From contig NZ_KE383832.1 of assembly GCF_000422425.1 (NCBI RefSeq), forward strand, positions 62,628 to 126,627: DNA of 64,000 nt, given 5' to 3'. Source of the DNA: Oceanospirillum beijerinckii DSM 7166. GTDB lineage: Bacteria; Pseudomonadota; Gammaproteobacteria; Pseudomonadales; Halomonadaceae. Under the pieces are notes generated by a model. That model did not search any database. It was not told the DNA's origin and saw only the letters and a list, made by a program, of their open reading frames with translations. This document shows, one piece after another, positions 29,023 to 38,239 of the stretch; within the stretch, counting starts at the first letter, position 1; the number at the start of each line of letters is the position of its first letter. Both the position numbers and the translations under genes were made by a program.

Positions 29023-29353
29023 GTTATAGCGCATACCTCATCTATAGCGGAGCGGGCACAGCGTTGTATAAGCGTTTTGCCCGCAACGTCTCTCAAATAA
29101 TTACGCCTGAGATCTGCGGGATCTTTCTATTTGCTAGTGAGCGATTGTTTTATCTTCAGAGTGCGAAGTGTCGCTAAAACGCAGCTATTAATTTATCCAC
29201 AAGACATTGTTTTAAAAGCGGTTGTGGATAAATAGTGTGAATATCCTCACTTCTGTTACGTATATCTATTTGCTTATTCCTGCTTTTAGGCGCAAAATCA
29301 AGCGTTAAATTTTGTAAGTGCTACTAGTTTCTGGATTACTTAAGAGGGAGCTT
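29023..29353. other. AT-rich intergenic region between pyrC' and cheV
   Basis: No gene is supported. The stretch holds a loose stem-loop (GCGGGCA 29052-29058 with TGCCCGC 29078-29084, no T-run), two GATC sites (29111 and 29120) and the inverted pair of DnaA boxes at 29193-29231. The cheV promoter must lie here but no convincing sigma-70 pair was found. Confidence 0.6.
29193..29231. promoter_or_regulatory. Inverted pair of perfect DnaA boxes
   Basis: TTATCCACA at 29193-29201 and its exact reverse complement TGTGGATAA at 29223-29231, separated by 21 bp; the identity extends one base inward on each side. Both equal the strongest DnaA-box consensus. Two GATC sites lie within 85 bp on the left. 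No dnaA, dnaN or gidA gene is nearby, so this is unlikely to be oriC. Confidence 0.75.
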
Positions 29354-30334
29354 GTGAACGCGGTCGCTGATGAAAAGCAGAAAATTCTGTTGGAAAGTGG
29401 TACCAACGAACTGGAAATCATCGAGTTTCAGCTGCGCAAGCTGTTGCCGGGCGGCAGTGAAAAGGTATCTCACTACGGCATTAATGTTGCCAAAGTACGT
29501 GAGGTGATTCGAGTACCGGAAACCACCGATTATCCTAATCCTCAACCTCACTTAGTGGGTGTTTTCTCCCTGCGTGACAGTTTAATTCCTCTGGTGGATC
29601 TGGCCGGTTGGCTAGGCGTGAAAAGTGCGGGTGAGTTTGAACGCAAAAACGTGATTGTGACCGACTTTAACCGTATGTCTAACGGCTTTCTGGTCGATGG
29701 TGTTAGTCGTATTCATCGCATCTCCTGGAGTGAGGTTGAATCGCCCAGCCAGTTCCTGGAAAGTGGTGAGCAGGATTGTGTTGTTGCCGTAGTTCGCCGT
29801 GAAGATCGCCTGATTATGATTCTGGATTTCGAGAAAATCATCTCGGACATCAACCCGGAACTGAGTATGGAAAAATACGACGTTAAAGAAGACCGTAAGG
29901 TTCTGATTGATGATCGTATGACTGCCAAACGCCAGGCGAATACTCTTTTGGTTGTTGATGACTCCGCTTTTATTCGTAAGTTGATTGAAACCACTCTGCG
30001 CACTGCAGGCTATAATGTCATTGCTGCAAAAGATGGTCAGGATGCTTGGGAAATCCTATCTGAATTTGAACGGGTTGCAGAGGAAGAGAACATGCCGGTC
30101 AGTGACCTGGTCAGTATGGTGATTTCTGACGTAGAGATGCCGCGTATGGATGGTCTGCACCTGGTCAAACGTCTACGTGAAGGTAAAACTTACGCCAATA
30201 CCCCAATTATGATGTTCTCCTCGATTATGAGTGATGATAACCGTCAGAAAGCTCTGGCATTGGGAGCCAATGAGACCATGACCAAGCCTGAAATTGGTCG
30301 TATGGTCGGAGCGGTGGATGGTTTTCTTCTGTAA
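29354..30334 (+). CDS. cheV: Chemotaxis protein CheV (CheW-receiver fusion)
   Basis: A 326-residue two-domain coupling protein. The CheW-like domain spans about residues 17-165 (YGINVAKVREVIRVPE, GVFSLRDSLIPLVDLAGWLG). The receiver spans about 190-320 with the acid pocket VVDDSAFIRK, the phospho-Asp in VISDVEMPRMDG, and the Lys in TMTKPEIG. CheV couples chemoreceptors to CheA with phosphorylation-dependent tuning. The GTG at 29354 is preferred (AGAGGGAG upstream); the GTG at 29318 adds 12 residues without a ribosome site. It stands alone, away from other che genes. Confidence 0.92.
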   Translation: MNAVADEKQKILLESGTNELEIIEFQLRKLLPGGSEKVSHYGINVAKVREVIRVPETTDYPNPQPHLVGVFSLRDSLIPLVDLAGWLGVKSAGEFERKNVIVTDFNRMSNGFLVDGVSRIHRISWSEVESPSQFLESGEQDCVVAVVRREDRLIMILDFEKIISDINPELSMEKYDVKEDRKVLIDDRMTAKRQANTLLVVDDSAFIRKLIETTLRTAGYNVIAAKDGQDAWEILSEFERVAEEENMPVSDLVSMVISDVEMPRMDGLHLVKRLREGKTYANTPIMMFSSIMSDDNRQKALALGANETMTKPEIGRMVGAVDGFLL

Positions 30335-30580
30335 GGTGCCTACCCCTTCGAGGCGGTAGTCTGATATAAGCCTGATGTGCCTGTGAGTGCTTGATATTAT
30401 GTGGCCTGTCTGATAAGGCCTCCATGAGTTTCATGGGGGTGAAGTATGTATTGAAAAAAACGGGTATAAGTTTTTTTTGTTTTGGTATATACCATTGGTG
30501 TATTAATGTCTTCTTGTGCTGAATGCAAAAATTTAGATATGTGGGAGTCATGATGTGTCGCTTCTGCTTTTGATCAATAT
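30335..30580. other. Intergenic region downstream of cheV
   Basis: No gene is supported. The sequence includes a poly-T stretch (about 30470-30480) not preceded by a good stem. The left arm of a 9-bp inverted repeat (GTCGCTTCT 30557-30565) matches AGAAGCGAC at 30672-30680, on the other side of the 91-bp repeat. Confidence 0.5.
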
Positions 30581-30671
30581 AAGTACCCGTACATAAATAT
30601 TCCGATATTTTCCGGCCGAAGCGGCCGGAAAATACAGGCTTTATGCGAGGAAAAGTACTGTATACCTACTT
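30581..30671. repeat. 91-bp hairpin repeat, copy 1
   Basis: This matches 46067-46157 at 84 of 91 positions with no gaps. The ends begin AAGTACCC and end CCTACTT, and the centre is a strong hairpin (TTTTCCGGCC GAAGC GGCCGGAAAA). It is bracketed by a 9-bp inverted repeat (30557-30565 / 30672-30680), as though it had inserted in the loop of an existing hairpin. Confidence 0.85.
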
Positions 30672-30694
30672 AGAAGCGACATAAAATTTGAACA

Positions 30695-33257
30695 CTACCT
30701 TTTGCCGATAAGCCGGTCAGTAAAATCTTTTGACTGTTGCACTGTATCCATCTCCGCTGTGACATCTTGCACAGCCATTCTGGCTGCTACTTTTAATTGA
30801 TCGCGACCCCATGACATGCTCTTGGTTTGTTCCGAAAAATACATGGCAGCCTGTATCTTATTATTCAGCACCATAGAGTCGCTATTTAAGGTTGAGGGTT
30901 CAGCTATAAAATCTCGATTTTTTGCTGTGAGTAGCCCGGTTGCCAGTTCTGCAAGACTCAGTGAGCCATTGTTAAGCCCTGTTTGCCAAACATTCTGTTC
31001 CAATGCATCGGGAGCTCTGTTAAGAATATTCTGGTAAAGCTGATGTGCTGATTGCTGGCTGTCCAGATTACTGTAAAGGCCTGTAAATTCAGGCTGATCT
31101 GGTGCAGAGAGTACGCTGCTAATATCACGGAGTGTCTGCTTACCCTCTTGGAGTTGCTGAAGCCAATATTCCAATCCTGCCCAGTCTGCGGCCCGACCAT
31201 AAAGCGTGATATATAACCCCTGAATTTTGGCCTTGTTATCAGGCTGAAGGCCTGATGGTTGTACTCCAGGTAGGTCTAATGGCGCTTGAGGAGAAAAGTC
31301 AGCACTGAGTAGATCTTCAAATAATGTGGGATTGAACTGGGCACAGCGCCTGCCGCTCATCTGTGCAAACTCAAGTGAGTTATGGTGTTTATCAAAGCTA
31401 AAAGGTATTCCATTCTGAGTGCTTGATAAGCAGGATGAGGCCTCTGAATTTGTACATAAAAAGTGCATGCGGTTTATCGCAAAGGTAAACAGGTGCTTAT
31501 AGCTAGGGTAGAGCTCCTGGCTAGCAACATCAGGATTATATGCAATATTGCTGTCTGCAAAACAAGGTGCCATATCGCCCGTATCATTGAGAATATTGAC
31601 GCAGGGTGTGTGCGTTTCAAGATAGTCACTAATCACAAGGACTCTGACTGTTTTATTCTGAGCCTTAATATCACCGATCATCTTCAGACTGTTCTCATTC
31701 CACGATTTAAAGGTGTGGTGTTCGGATAATACGATAAGATCCAGATTGTGGATAAAGTCATCCTGAAAGAGTTGATCCAAACGAGCCTGGCACGATGAAT
31801 TACTGCTTTGCCAACCAGAGGCTGTTCTTGATAAGTGGCTGCACTCATTAACGGTACCGAAATTAACAGTATTGAGTGTATCCATCTCTGTTGGATAGCC
31901 CGCACGCATAAAGTTATAGCCATCGGGTTCATGAGAGTTGCCAAAAAATAGCACGGTAGCGTTGGCTGAGTTTTTACACTTTCCCTGTGAAGGCCACTGT
32001 AATATTTGGCAGTCCGCTAAATAGTGGCTAACTCTGGACTCGAAGGCTGCGTTAATGGCCTCCCTGGAATAGATCATATTTGGAAAACGCCAGCTCCAGC
32101 CAGAGTTGACCCAGGCGTGGCTTGAGATTAATGCGATCAGTAAACCATAGGCCAGAGTTGCCCAGGTGAGTTTATGGCGGCTACTTGGGTTAGCAGGTTT
32201 TACCTTTGCTGAAAATCGGTGGTTATAAAACCGCTTTTCGACGCCATAGTGCAGCATTGCAGCAGCCATAAATATTACACAGGTGAGGAGGGTAAGTTCC
32301 AGAGCCGTAAATTCATATCCAGTAGCGTGCCGGTATAGCACAATAATCGGCCAATGGACTAGGTAAAGTGAGTAAGAAATCTTGCCTATCCAGACCAGCA
32401 GTTGCTGTTCAAGAAGTGCCTTGCCCCATCGGCCCTGGCCATTTTGATGTGATCCTGCAGCAATGATTAACAGGGTGCCTAGAGTGGGAATAATACTGTA
32501 AGCGCCAGGGTATAGATGCTCGTCATTCAATGCCCAGGCGCTGACCAGCAGTATTGTGACCCCTAAGGTAAAGAGAGTGCTTCTCAGTGCTTCTGATTTG
32601 AGATGATGCTGAAAATATATCGCAGGGATCATTGCTAACACCCCCCCCTGCTGAGAATTGGAAAACCCTGGCTGGCAAAAGGTAGAAGGCCCCAGATAGA
32701 TCAAACTGAGAGTAAAAATAGCTCAGTAAAAACCCCAGAGCCGTTATTGCTGTGAGAATCCGTAGAACAGGAAGCTTAAGTCGTATCAGCACAAGCAGTA
32801 ATACAGGCCAGACTAAGTAGAATTGTTCCTCAACCCCCAGGGACCAGGTGTGAAGGAGAGGTTTGCTTTCTGAGGCAATATCCCAGTAGCCGGATTCGGC
32901 CCAAAACAGGACGTTAGAAAGTGAAAAGATTGCTGCTATGGCTGAGCGGGCAAACTGTTCAAAATTATTCGGCAGCAGGATAAAAGCTGCAGCAATAAAG
33001 GTGAGTAACACCGTGGTATAGAGGGCAGGAAATAGGCGTTGAATTCTACGCAGGTAAAACTGGCGGATAGAAAACTGATTCTGGGATATCTGCTCAACTA
33101 GTATTGATGTAATTAGAAAGCCTGATAAGACAAAAAAAGCATCGACACCGATATGGCCGCCGGAGATCAACTCAAGGTTCAGGTGAAAGCCCAGCACCAA
33201 CAATACAGCAAGAGCCCTGAGGCCATCAATATCGAGACGATATGAGTTTAGTTTCAT
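30695..33257 (-). pseudogene. OafA/YrhL-type acyltransferase with SGNH and DUF4214 domains, frameshifted at a G8 tract
   Basis: The 5' part (33257 to about 32648) encodes the first membrane helices of an acyltransferase-3 protein: YRLDIDGLRALAVLLVLGFH, GGHIGVDAFFVLSGFLIT, FYLRRIQRLFPAL and HTWSLGVEEQFYL. The frame breaks in eight G residues on the coding strand (32648-32641) after VFQFSAGG. The rest continues in another frame to 30695: more helices (WIGKISYSLYLVHWPIIVLY), an SGNH-like domain (LFFGNSHEPDGYNF) and a DUF4214-like tail (YITLYGRAADWAGLEYW; LYQNILNRAPD). With seven Gs one 853-residue protein would result. Acyltransferases of this type modify surface polysaccharides. It may be phase-variable, dead, or a sequencing error. 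Confidence 0.8.
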
Positions 33258-33301
33258 AATAGAATTACCAGTAATATATTGGTAGGACTTACGCATGAGA
33301 T

Positions 33302-34660
33302 ATGATCATTTCTGGTGTATGGAAAAAAGGAAGGTTGGTAGCGTATCCTGCTAGTTGATCCTGCAAGATCAGCAACCAACAGGAAACACCACCATGCACA
33401 ATGATAATGTGATTGCTCTGGCAAAACCAGAACCCAAAGATGCTTTACAGGAAGTCCTTAACAAGGTGCCCAACAGCTACTGATGCAGGCCGTTGAAGCC
33501 GAGCTACAGGCCTTGCTGAACGAACATCTGAAGATGGCAAGAAAGGCCTTGTTCGCAACGTTTACTTACCTGAACGCACTGTGCAGACAGGTCTTGGGGA
33601 TATCACGGTTAAAGTGCCTAAGGTACGTGATCGTACAGGCTCTGGTATTAAGTTTAACTCAGCACTGTTACCCTACTTGAAACGCACCAAGTCTGTAGAG
33701 GAGTTATTGCCCTGGCTGTACCTGAGAGGGATCTCAACAGGTGATTTTTCTGAAGCCCTACACAGCCTATTGGGTCATGGTGCCCCCGGCTTGTCTGCCG
33801 CAACCATAAGTCGGCTAAAAAAGGACTGGATTGAAGACTATCACCAGTGGCGGCAGAGAGACCTGTCTGACAAGCAGTATGCCTATGTTTGGGCTGATGG
33901 GGTTCATACGAATGTGCGTCAGGATGACAGGCTCTGTTTACTTGTGATGATAGGAGCAACAGCTGACGGTAAAAAAGAGTTGCTGAGCTTAACGGATGGT
34001 TTCCGAGAGTCTTCTGATAGCTGGAAAGAACTGGTTCACGCACTTCATCAGCAAGGACTGAAGAAGCCACCTAAGCTTGTGATTGGTGATGGCGGTCTGG
34101 GTCTTTGGAAAGCCGTAAATGAAGAATGGCCTCAGGCTAAGCAGCAGCGTTGCTGGGTACATAAGGTCGGCAACATCATGACACATTTACCGAAATCGAT
34201 GCAGCCAAAGGTGAAAGAATCGCTAAAAGATATCTGGATGGCAGAAACGAAGGAAGCTGCAGAAAAGGCTTTTGACAGTTGCCTCAAACGCTATCAGGTG
34301 AAGTACCCAAAGGCAATGGAAACCTTGAGTAAAAATAAAGCTGAAATGTTGGCTTTTTATGATTTCCCAGCAGAGCACTGGTGCCATATTAGGACCAGTA
34401 ATCCGATAGAATCAGCGTTTGCGACGGTTAGGCTGAGAGGTAAGCGAACGAAGAACTGCGGTAGTCGAGAGACGACACTCAGTATGGTCTTTAAGCTTAT
34501 GGAAACAGCACAGAAGAAATGGCAACGCTTAAGGGGCTACAAGAAGCTGGCAGATGTGGTTAAAGGTGTCATTTTCACAAATGGCGAACATCAACAGAAA
34601 GATGATGAATCAACAGCAGAGGCAGCGTGATCAACCTACTGATACACCAGATTTGACAAT
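33302..34660 (+). mobile_element. IS256-family insertion sequence, degraded
   Basis: The boundaries are set by imperfect 19-bp terminal inverted repeats: 33302-33320 (ending CTGGTGTAT) and 34642-34660 (starting ATACACCAG), 14 of 19 matching. No clear target-site duplication was found. The right end abuts a remnant of a different transposase, so this element probably inserted into an older insertion sequence. Confidence 0.7.
33394..34630 (+). pseudogene. IS256-family transposase with two N-terminal frameshifts
   Basis: The start ATG at 33394 has AGGAA upstream and reads MHNDNVIALAKPEPKDALQE, then runs into a stop at 33481. Homology continues in a second frame (GAQQLLMQAVEAELQALLNEH, from 33465) and a third (DGKKGLVRN then LPERTVQTGLGD), which stays open to 34630. 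The catalytic core is intact: Asp in YVWADGVHTN, Asp in VIGDGGLGLWKAV, Glu in SNPIESAFATVR. A shorter product from 33581 would lack the DNA-binding N-terminus, so the gene is probably dead. Confidence 0.82.
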
Positions 34661-34804
34661 AACTCGAATCTGGCAATACTGAGGCATATGGCACTTCACT
34701 TAATCAAACAGGATGAAACGATTAAGGGTGGCATAGCAAGAAAGCTCAAATTAGCGAGAGTCGATGATAGATATCTGGAAAGTATCCTATTTAAGACGAC
34801 CTAA
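34661..34804 (+). pseudogene. C-terminal remnant of an ISAs1-family transposase
   Basis: Forty-seven codons remain, ending at TAA 34802-34804: SNLAILRHMALHLIKQDETI, then KGGIARKLKL and DDRYLESILF. This matches the usual end of ISAs1-family transposases (NLA-LRR-ALNLLKQ type). The rest is missing; the IS256-type element's right end lies directly at the break. The following AAATTTAGATGCGTTTACCC (from 34805) is probably its right inverted repeat. Confidence 0.7.
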
Positions 34805-34827
34805 AATTTAGATGCGTTTACCCTGGC

Positions 34828-34868
34828 ACCTACGGCTTTTCCGACAACAACTTATCTGGTTTGATATA
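34828..34868. repeat. BIME-like repeat, copy C (partial)
   Basis: Only one REP half and one outer end remain (CACCTACGGCTTTTCCGACA then AACAACTTATCTGGTTTGAT). The other half is gone, directly next to the end of the ISAs1-type remnant, so the insertion probably went into this repeat. Confidence 0.75.
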
Positions 34869-34883
34869 AGCTATCGTATCAAG

Positions 34884-35555
34884 CTAAGCTTGGCTGGCAC
34901 GGGCAATTCTATTTTTAAGCCAGTTTAATATCCGACCAAGAATGGGCAGCTTGCTATAGAAGTGCTCACTGGCATCCCAATAGTCGATATGATGACTGAT
35001 CCTGCCTTGGCTATCCTGAGTGATCTCACTGACCCCGGGAAACTGCCAATCGCCAATGCCTTGTAACTGTCCGCTAAAGTGCCACTTCACCAGCCATTTG
35101 ATTTCGTTACCGCTGTTTAGGCCGGTTTTTTTGTTTTGGCCGGAGCCTGTGTTGTGGTCTTGGCTTAAAGCTTGATGGTTTGGTAGCGGGCATACCGCTT
35201 CGATCTCAAAACAAGCGTTTTGAACATTATGATGGAAGTGTTTCAGTAGCTTACAAAAGGCTTCTGTGCCCTGAATCTGTTGAAATGGATCTTTAAAGAT
35301 AATCTCATGAGCGATTAAATCGGCGACTTGATCGGCCTGCTGCTCTATTGACGTTTGTTTTCCTTCTGTAGCCGATAAGGCCTTTTTAGTGGGATTCTGA
35401 GATGAACAGGGAGAAAGGGACGCAGATGGATAACGGGGGGAAGAGCGTGCAGAGCCTTGCTGAAATAGTTGAAAGTAACGCTCCAGCTTGGCTTGATATT
35501 CTGAACCGAGGATAGGGTCAGGTGAGTGTTCAGTTTGATCTTCCAGCGTATTCAT
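34884..35555 (-). CDS. NTF2/SnoaL-like family protein
   Basis: A 223-residue soluble protein. Residues about 80-210 fit the NTF2-like fold (ADLIAHEIIFKDPFQQIQG, WLVKWHFSGQLQGIGDWQFPG, GRISHHIDYWDASEHFYSKL). Residues about 35-75 are a Ser/Pro-rich linker. NTF2-like proteins with a WDASE-type end are regular members of ChrR/ECF-controlled clusters with the SDR and methyltransferase genes that precede it. It is the last gene of the seven-gene operon, 54 bp after the SDR stop. The substrate is unknown. Confidence 0.8.
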   Translation of the reverse strand: MNTLEDQTEHSPDPILGSEYQAKLERYFQLFQQGSARSSPRYPSASLSPCSSQNPTKKALSATEGKQTSIEQQADQVADLIAHEIIFKDPFQQIQGTEAFCKLLKHFHHNVQNACFEIEAVCPLPNHQALSQDHNTGSGQNKKTGLNSGNEIKWLVKWHFSGQLQGIGDWQFPGVSEITQDSQGRISHHIDYWDASEHFYSKLPILGRILNWLKNRIARASQA

Positions 35556-35609
35556 AAGCGGACTTCCTTAATAGCCGTTGTTATCTTGAGGCTGACGTCT
35601 CATTTAAGT

Positions 35610-36500
35610 TTAGCGATGACCGGTACTGCGGTTGATCAGTGGAAAAAATACGCGATCCGGCAACCATTTAAGCAGCTTCATCGACCAGGCCATTTTTCTT
35701 GGGAAGACTATTTCAAAATGCTTGCCAGCCAGCCCTTTGATGATATTGTGCGCGGCTTGTTCGGCGCTGATCAGGAAGGGCATCTCGAAGTCATTTTTAT
35801 CGGTCAGCGGGGTTTTCACAAAACCGGGGTTGATCAGACGAATATCAATATCACTGCTGTAGAGCTCGGCTCTTAAGGACTCGGCCAGATTAATCACAGC
35901 GGCTTTGCTGGCACCATAACAGCTGGCAGTCGGTAAGCCGCGATACCCGGCGACAGATGCGACCAAGGCAACCTGTTTGAGTTGAGGTGCAGGGCCACCT
36001 GCATTCAAGTTGTTTATTGAGTCCAAAGAGGATGTTGAATCTTTGTTAGCAAACACCAACTCTCGCTGGCTTTCTGATCGCTTGGCATTGGAATGATCTA
36101 GTCCTGCATAACGAGGCAATAACTCTTCCAGCAGATAACCGATACCCAGCAGATTCACCTGTACCAGCTGTTGTAATACCTGGGCGCTGAACTGTCGGGC
36201 TTCTACCGGTTGGTGGGTACCTGCGTTCAGGATAACCCGATCCGGTAAGCGATAACTCGCGATCAAAAAAGTCACCACTTGTTTTACTTGCTGTTGATCC
36301 GTGACGTCCAGCAATAGCGGGATCAACTCACCGCTTAGCTTTTGCTCCTGCCCTTGCTGGCAAACTTCATCCAGTTTTTTACGATTACGGGCGCTGATAA
36401 TCACTTTAGCCCCTTGAGCGGCATAGGCCAGCGCTAACGCTTTACCGATACCTTGGCTGGCACCAGTAATCCAGATCAGCTCTTGATGGGCTTTAGCCAT
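35610..36500 (-). CDS. Short-chain dehydrogenase/reductase
   Basis: A 296-residue SDR with the cofactor motif TGASQGIGKALA, NAG (LNAGTHQPVEA), the catalytic Ser in VASVAGYRG and the YxxxK motif SCYGASKAAVINLAES. A Ser/Asn-rich insertion lies around residues 137-168, unusual for the family. The start overlaps the preceding gene's end by 8 bases. Its substrate is unknown; context suggests modified fatty acids or their oxidation products. Confidence 0.88.
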   Translation of the reverse strand: MAKAHQELIWITGASQGIGKALALAYAAQGAKVIISARNRKKLDEVCQQGQEQKLSGELIPLLLDVTDQQQVKQVVTFLIASYRLPDRVILNAGTHQPVEARQFSAQVLQQLVQVNLLGIGYLLEELLPRYAGLDHSNAKRSESQRELVFANKDSTSSLDSINNLNAGGPAPQLKQVALVASVAGYRGLPTASCYGASKAAVINLAESLRAELYSSDIDIRLINPGFVKTPLTDKNDFEMPFLISAEQAAHNIIKGLAGKHFEIVFPRKMAWSMKLLKWLPDRVFFPLINRSTGHR

Positions 36501-37602
36501 AGATCACCTCACTATACTTTGTATTGTTCCGTTGTAGTGAGCGGCTCTCTGTACGAAGTGATAGATCGGACTCACTACTCCGTGCAGAGTTAGCTTCGAT
36601 CAGCTTTTTATCTGGGGGGGTATCTTTATCGTAGAAATTAGGAATAGAAGGATTAGATTGCTGGTCCGGTGAGCAACGCAGGCAGTTAAACTGAATTTCA
36701 GAACCGTCTTCGGCAATAAAGCGCAGCCTTAGCCAACGCCCTTTAGCGTCATACCACACCCAGGTATCCTCCAGGTCGCCAGAGTATTGATAGCGCTGGC
36801 TGATGACCATTTTCTGACCATCGAACACCTCCTCCTCTCCTTGGGCGATGAGCTGAATCTGATTTTCTTTACCGCTTAACGAGTTAAACAATCGGCTTTC
36901 ACGAATGATATTGGCATTATAGTGATTGCTGAGTGCGATAGGCCCGGATAGCTGAAACTCTCCCGTAAGGCCCGACACCTGATATAGCAGACGTTGTGCC
37001 GCCTCAGAGTTAGAAACATCAGGTTGAGATCGTGCTGTTTTAACCTGCTCGCTTTGCCTAATCAGCTGGTTCTTCTGCTTTTTACCGTTGCGATCAATAC
37101 GACTTTCAAAGCTCAGTAACTGCTGATTTTGCCACTGTTCAATAGCCTGATAGCGAAAGCGATAGCTGAAAAAGACCAGCAGATCGAATTTCATCTGCAT
37201 ATCGGTTTTGACCGTCCACAGGTCTGGACTGTTGTTGACCGGAACAAAGTCCAGTTGGTAGTCGCCGACAGCTTTACCATCGCGGGTAATTTCAAAACGG
37301 ACTTGTGGACCATAGAGCTGCTGCCAATACTGCAAATCATGGAATCGGGGCTCTGTATCTGACGCAGTAGCATTATCTAAAACGGTAGCATTAGCTGAAA
37401 CAGTAGCTTTCTCCTGTGCAACGGCCTGGTCACAGAATGGCAAGACGCTCAATGTAGCGATGATTAGTCCCGCCGAAAGCACAGTGCTATGCCACAGCGA
37501 CCGAGATGCCGGCTTGCGGGCTATTGCTTGATCAACCAGATCGGACAAGTCTGAAATAGAGATAGCGTCTAAAATAGAGTGCGGTGGGTTAGGCGTGAAC
37601 AT
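36493..37602 (-). CDS. Exported protein of unknown function (DUF6134/DUF3108-like)
   Basis: About 369 residues with an internal hydrophobic signal-like segment (STVLSAGLIIATLSVLPFC, near residues 38-56) ending in QAVAQE. The body is beta-rich (RFEITRDGKAVGDYQLDFVP, DTWVWYDAKGRWLRLRF) and resembles periplasmic DUF3108/DUF6134 proteins. The start at 37602 follows the DUF3833 stop by 4 bases; a longer in-frame opening to 37656 would overlap that gene. It is translationally coupled to both neighbours. No catalytic motif was recognised. Confidence 0.7.
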   Translation of the reverse strand: MFTPNPPHSILDAISISDLSDLVDQAIARKPASRSLWHSTVLSAGLIIATLSVLPFCDQAVAQEKATVSANATVLDNATASDTEPRFHDLQYWQQLYGPQVRFEITRDGKAVGDYQLDFVPVNNSPDLWTVKTDMQMKFDLLVFFSYRFRYQAIEQWQNQQLLSFESRIDRNGKKQKNQLIRQSEQVKTARSQPDVSNSEAAQRLLYQVSGLTGEFQLSGPIALSNHYNANIIRESRLFNSLSGKENQIQLIAQGEEEVFDGQKMVISQRYQYSGDLEDTWVWYDAKGRWLRLRFIAEDGSEIQFNCLRCSPDQQSNPSIPNFYDKDTPPDKKLIEANSARSSESDLSLRTESRSLQRNNTKYSEVIYG

Positions 37603-37606
37603 GGCC

Positions 37607-38239
37607 TTACTCTCTGAAAAAATCATAGGGACGCTTATGGAAACAGAGCACCACATCGCCGATATGAAAGCCCAGCTTGCTTACTTTGGCATGACCAAGC
37701 AGGCAGCCATCTGGCATCAGCTGCAGGCAATCATCAAACTTCAGAATAATTTCCCTTTTACCGACGGGGACAATCAGTTTGTACTGCCATGAACACGTGG
37801 TGCCGACAATCTCGCCCTGGGCTTCACCAACGATGTCCTCAGCTGAGCCGGTATAACGGCCACCCCCGAGTGGTGTAATACGCCAGGTGCGTTCCTGTTG
37901 CTGTTTGCCTTGGTGCTCTTGTTGAGACGCCCCCTTTTGCGCCTCACTTCGTGAAACTTTCAGAGAGATGCTTTCCTGCTCCTCGTTGTGCTGTGCCTCG
38001 TTGTGCTGTGCTTCATTGGCTGTCGCATCATCCCGATAGATAAAGCGCTCGTGCAGATACAGGCAGCCATCCTGCCACTCACCCAGGGCATGCACCCGAA
38101 ATTCCTGTTTGAGGTTGCCATAGCGATCCCTGAACATGCCCCAACCGGTAGTTTCGCCCAGAAAATACTCTTCCAGACGCAACTGTTCGGGAAACATTAG
38201 TTCCGACGCCGTTAGCTGTGACTGGTAAGCGGTATTCAT
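37607..38239 (-). CDS. DUF3833 family protein
   Basis: A 210-residue protein with the DUF3833 pattern: LRLEEYFLGETTGWGMFRDR, then LHERFIYRDD, WRITPLGGGRYTG and AHVSKLGFHIGDVV-like ending. A low-complexity insert (repeats of EAQHN) lies near residues 78-112, encoded by short tandem repeats around 37985-38020. DUF3833 genes accompany the SDR and cyclopropane-synthase-like genes of ECF/ChrR clusters in many gammaproteobacteria. It overlaps the methyltransferase gene by 4 bases. The role is unknown. Confidence 0.85.
   Translation of the reverse strand: MNTAYQSQLTASELMFPEQLRLEEYFLGETTGWGMFRDRYGNLKQEFRVHALGEWQDGCLYLHERFIYRDDATANEAQHNEAQHNEEQESISLKVSRSEAQKGASQQEHQGKQQQERTWRITPLGGGRYTGSAEDIVGEAQGEIVGTTCSWQYKLIVPVGKREIILKFDDCLQLMPDGCLLGHAKVSKLGFHIGDVVLCFHKRPYDFFRE

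Noticed and set aside
29193-29231. Chromosome replication origin
   Set aside because: Only two DnaA boxes are present, with no AT-rich unwinding repeats and no dnaA/dnaN/gidA neighbour.
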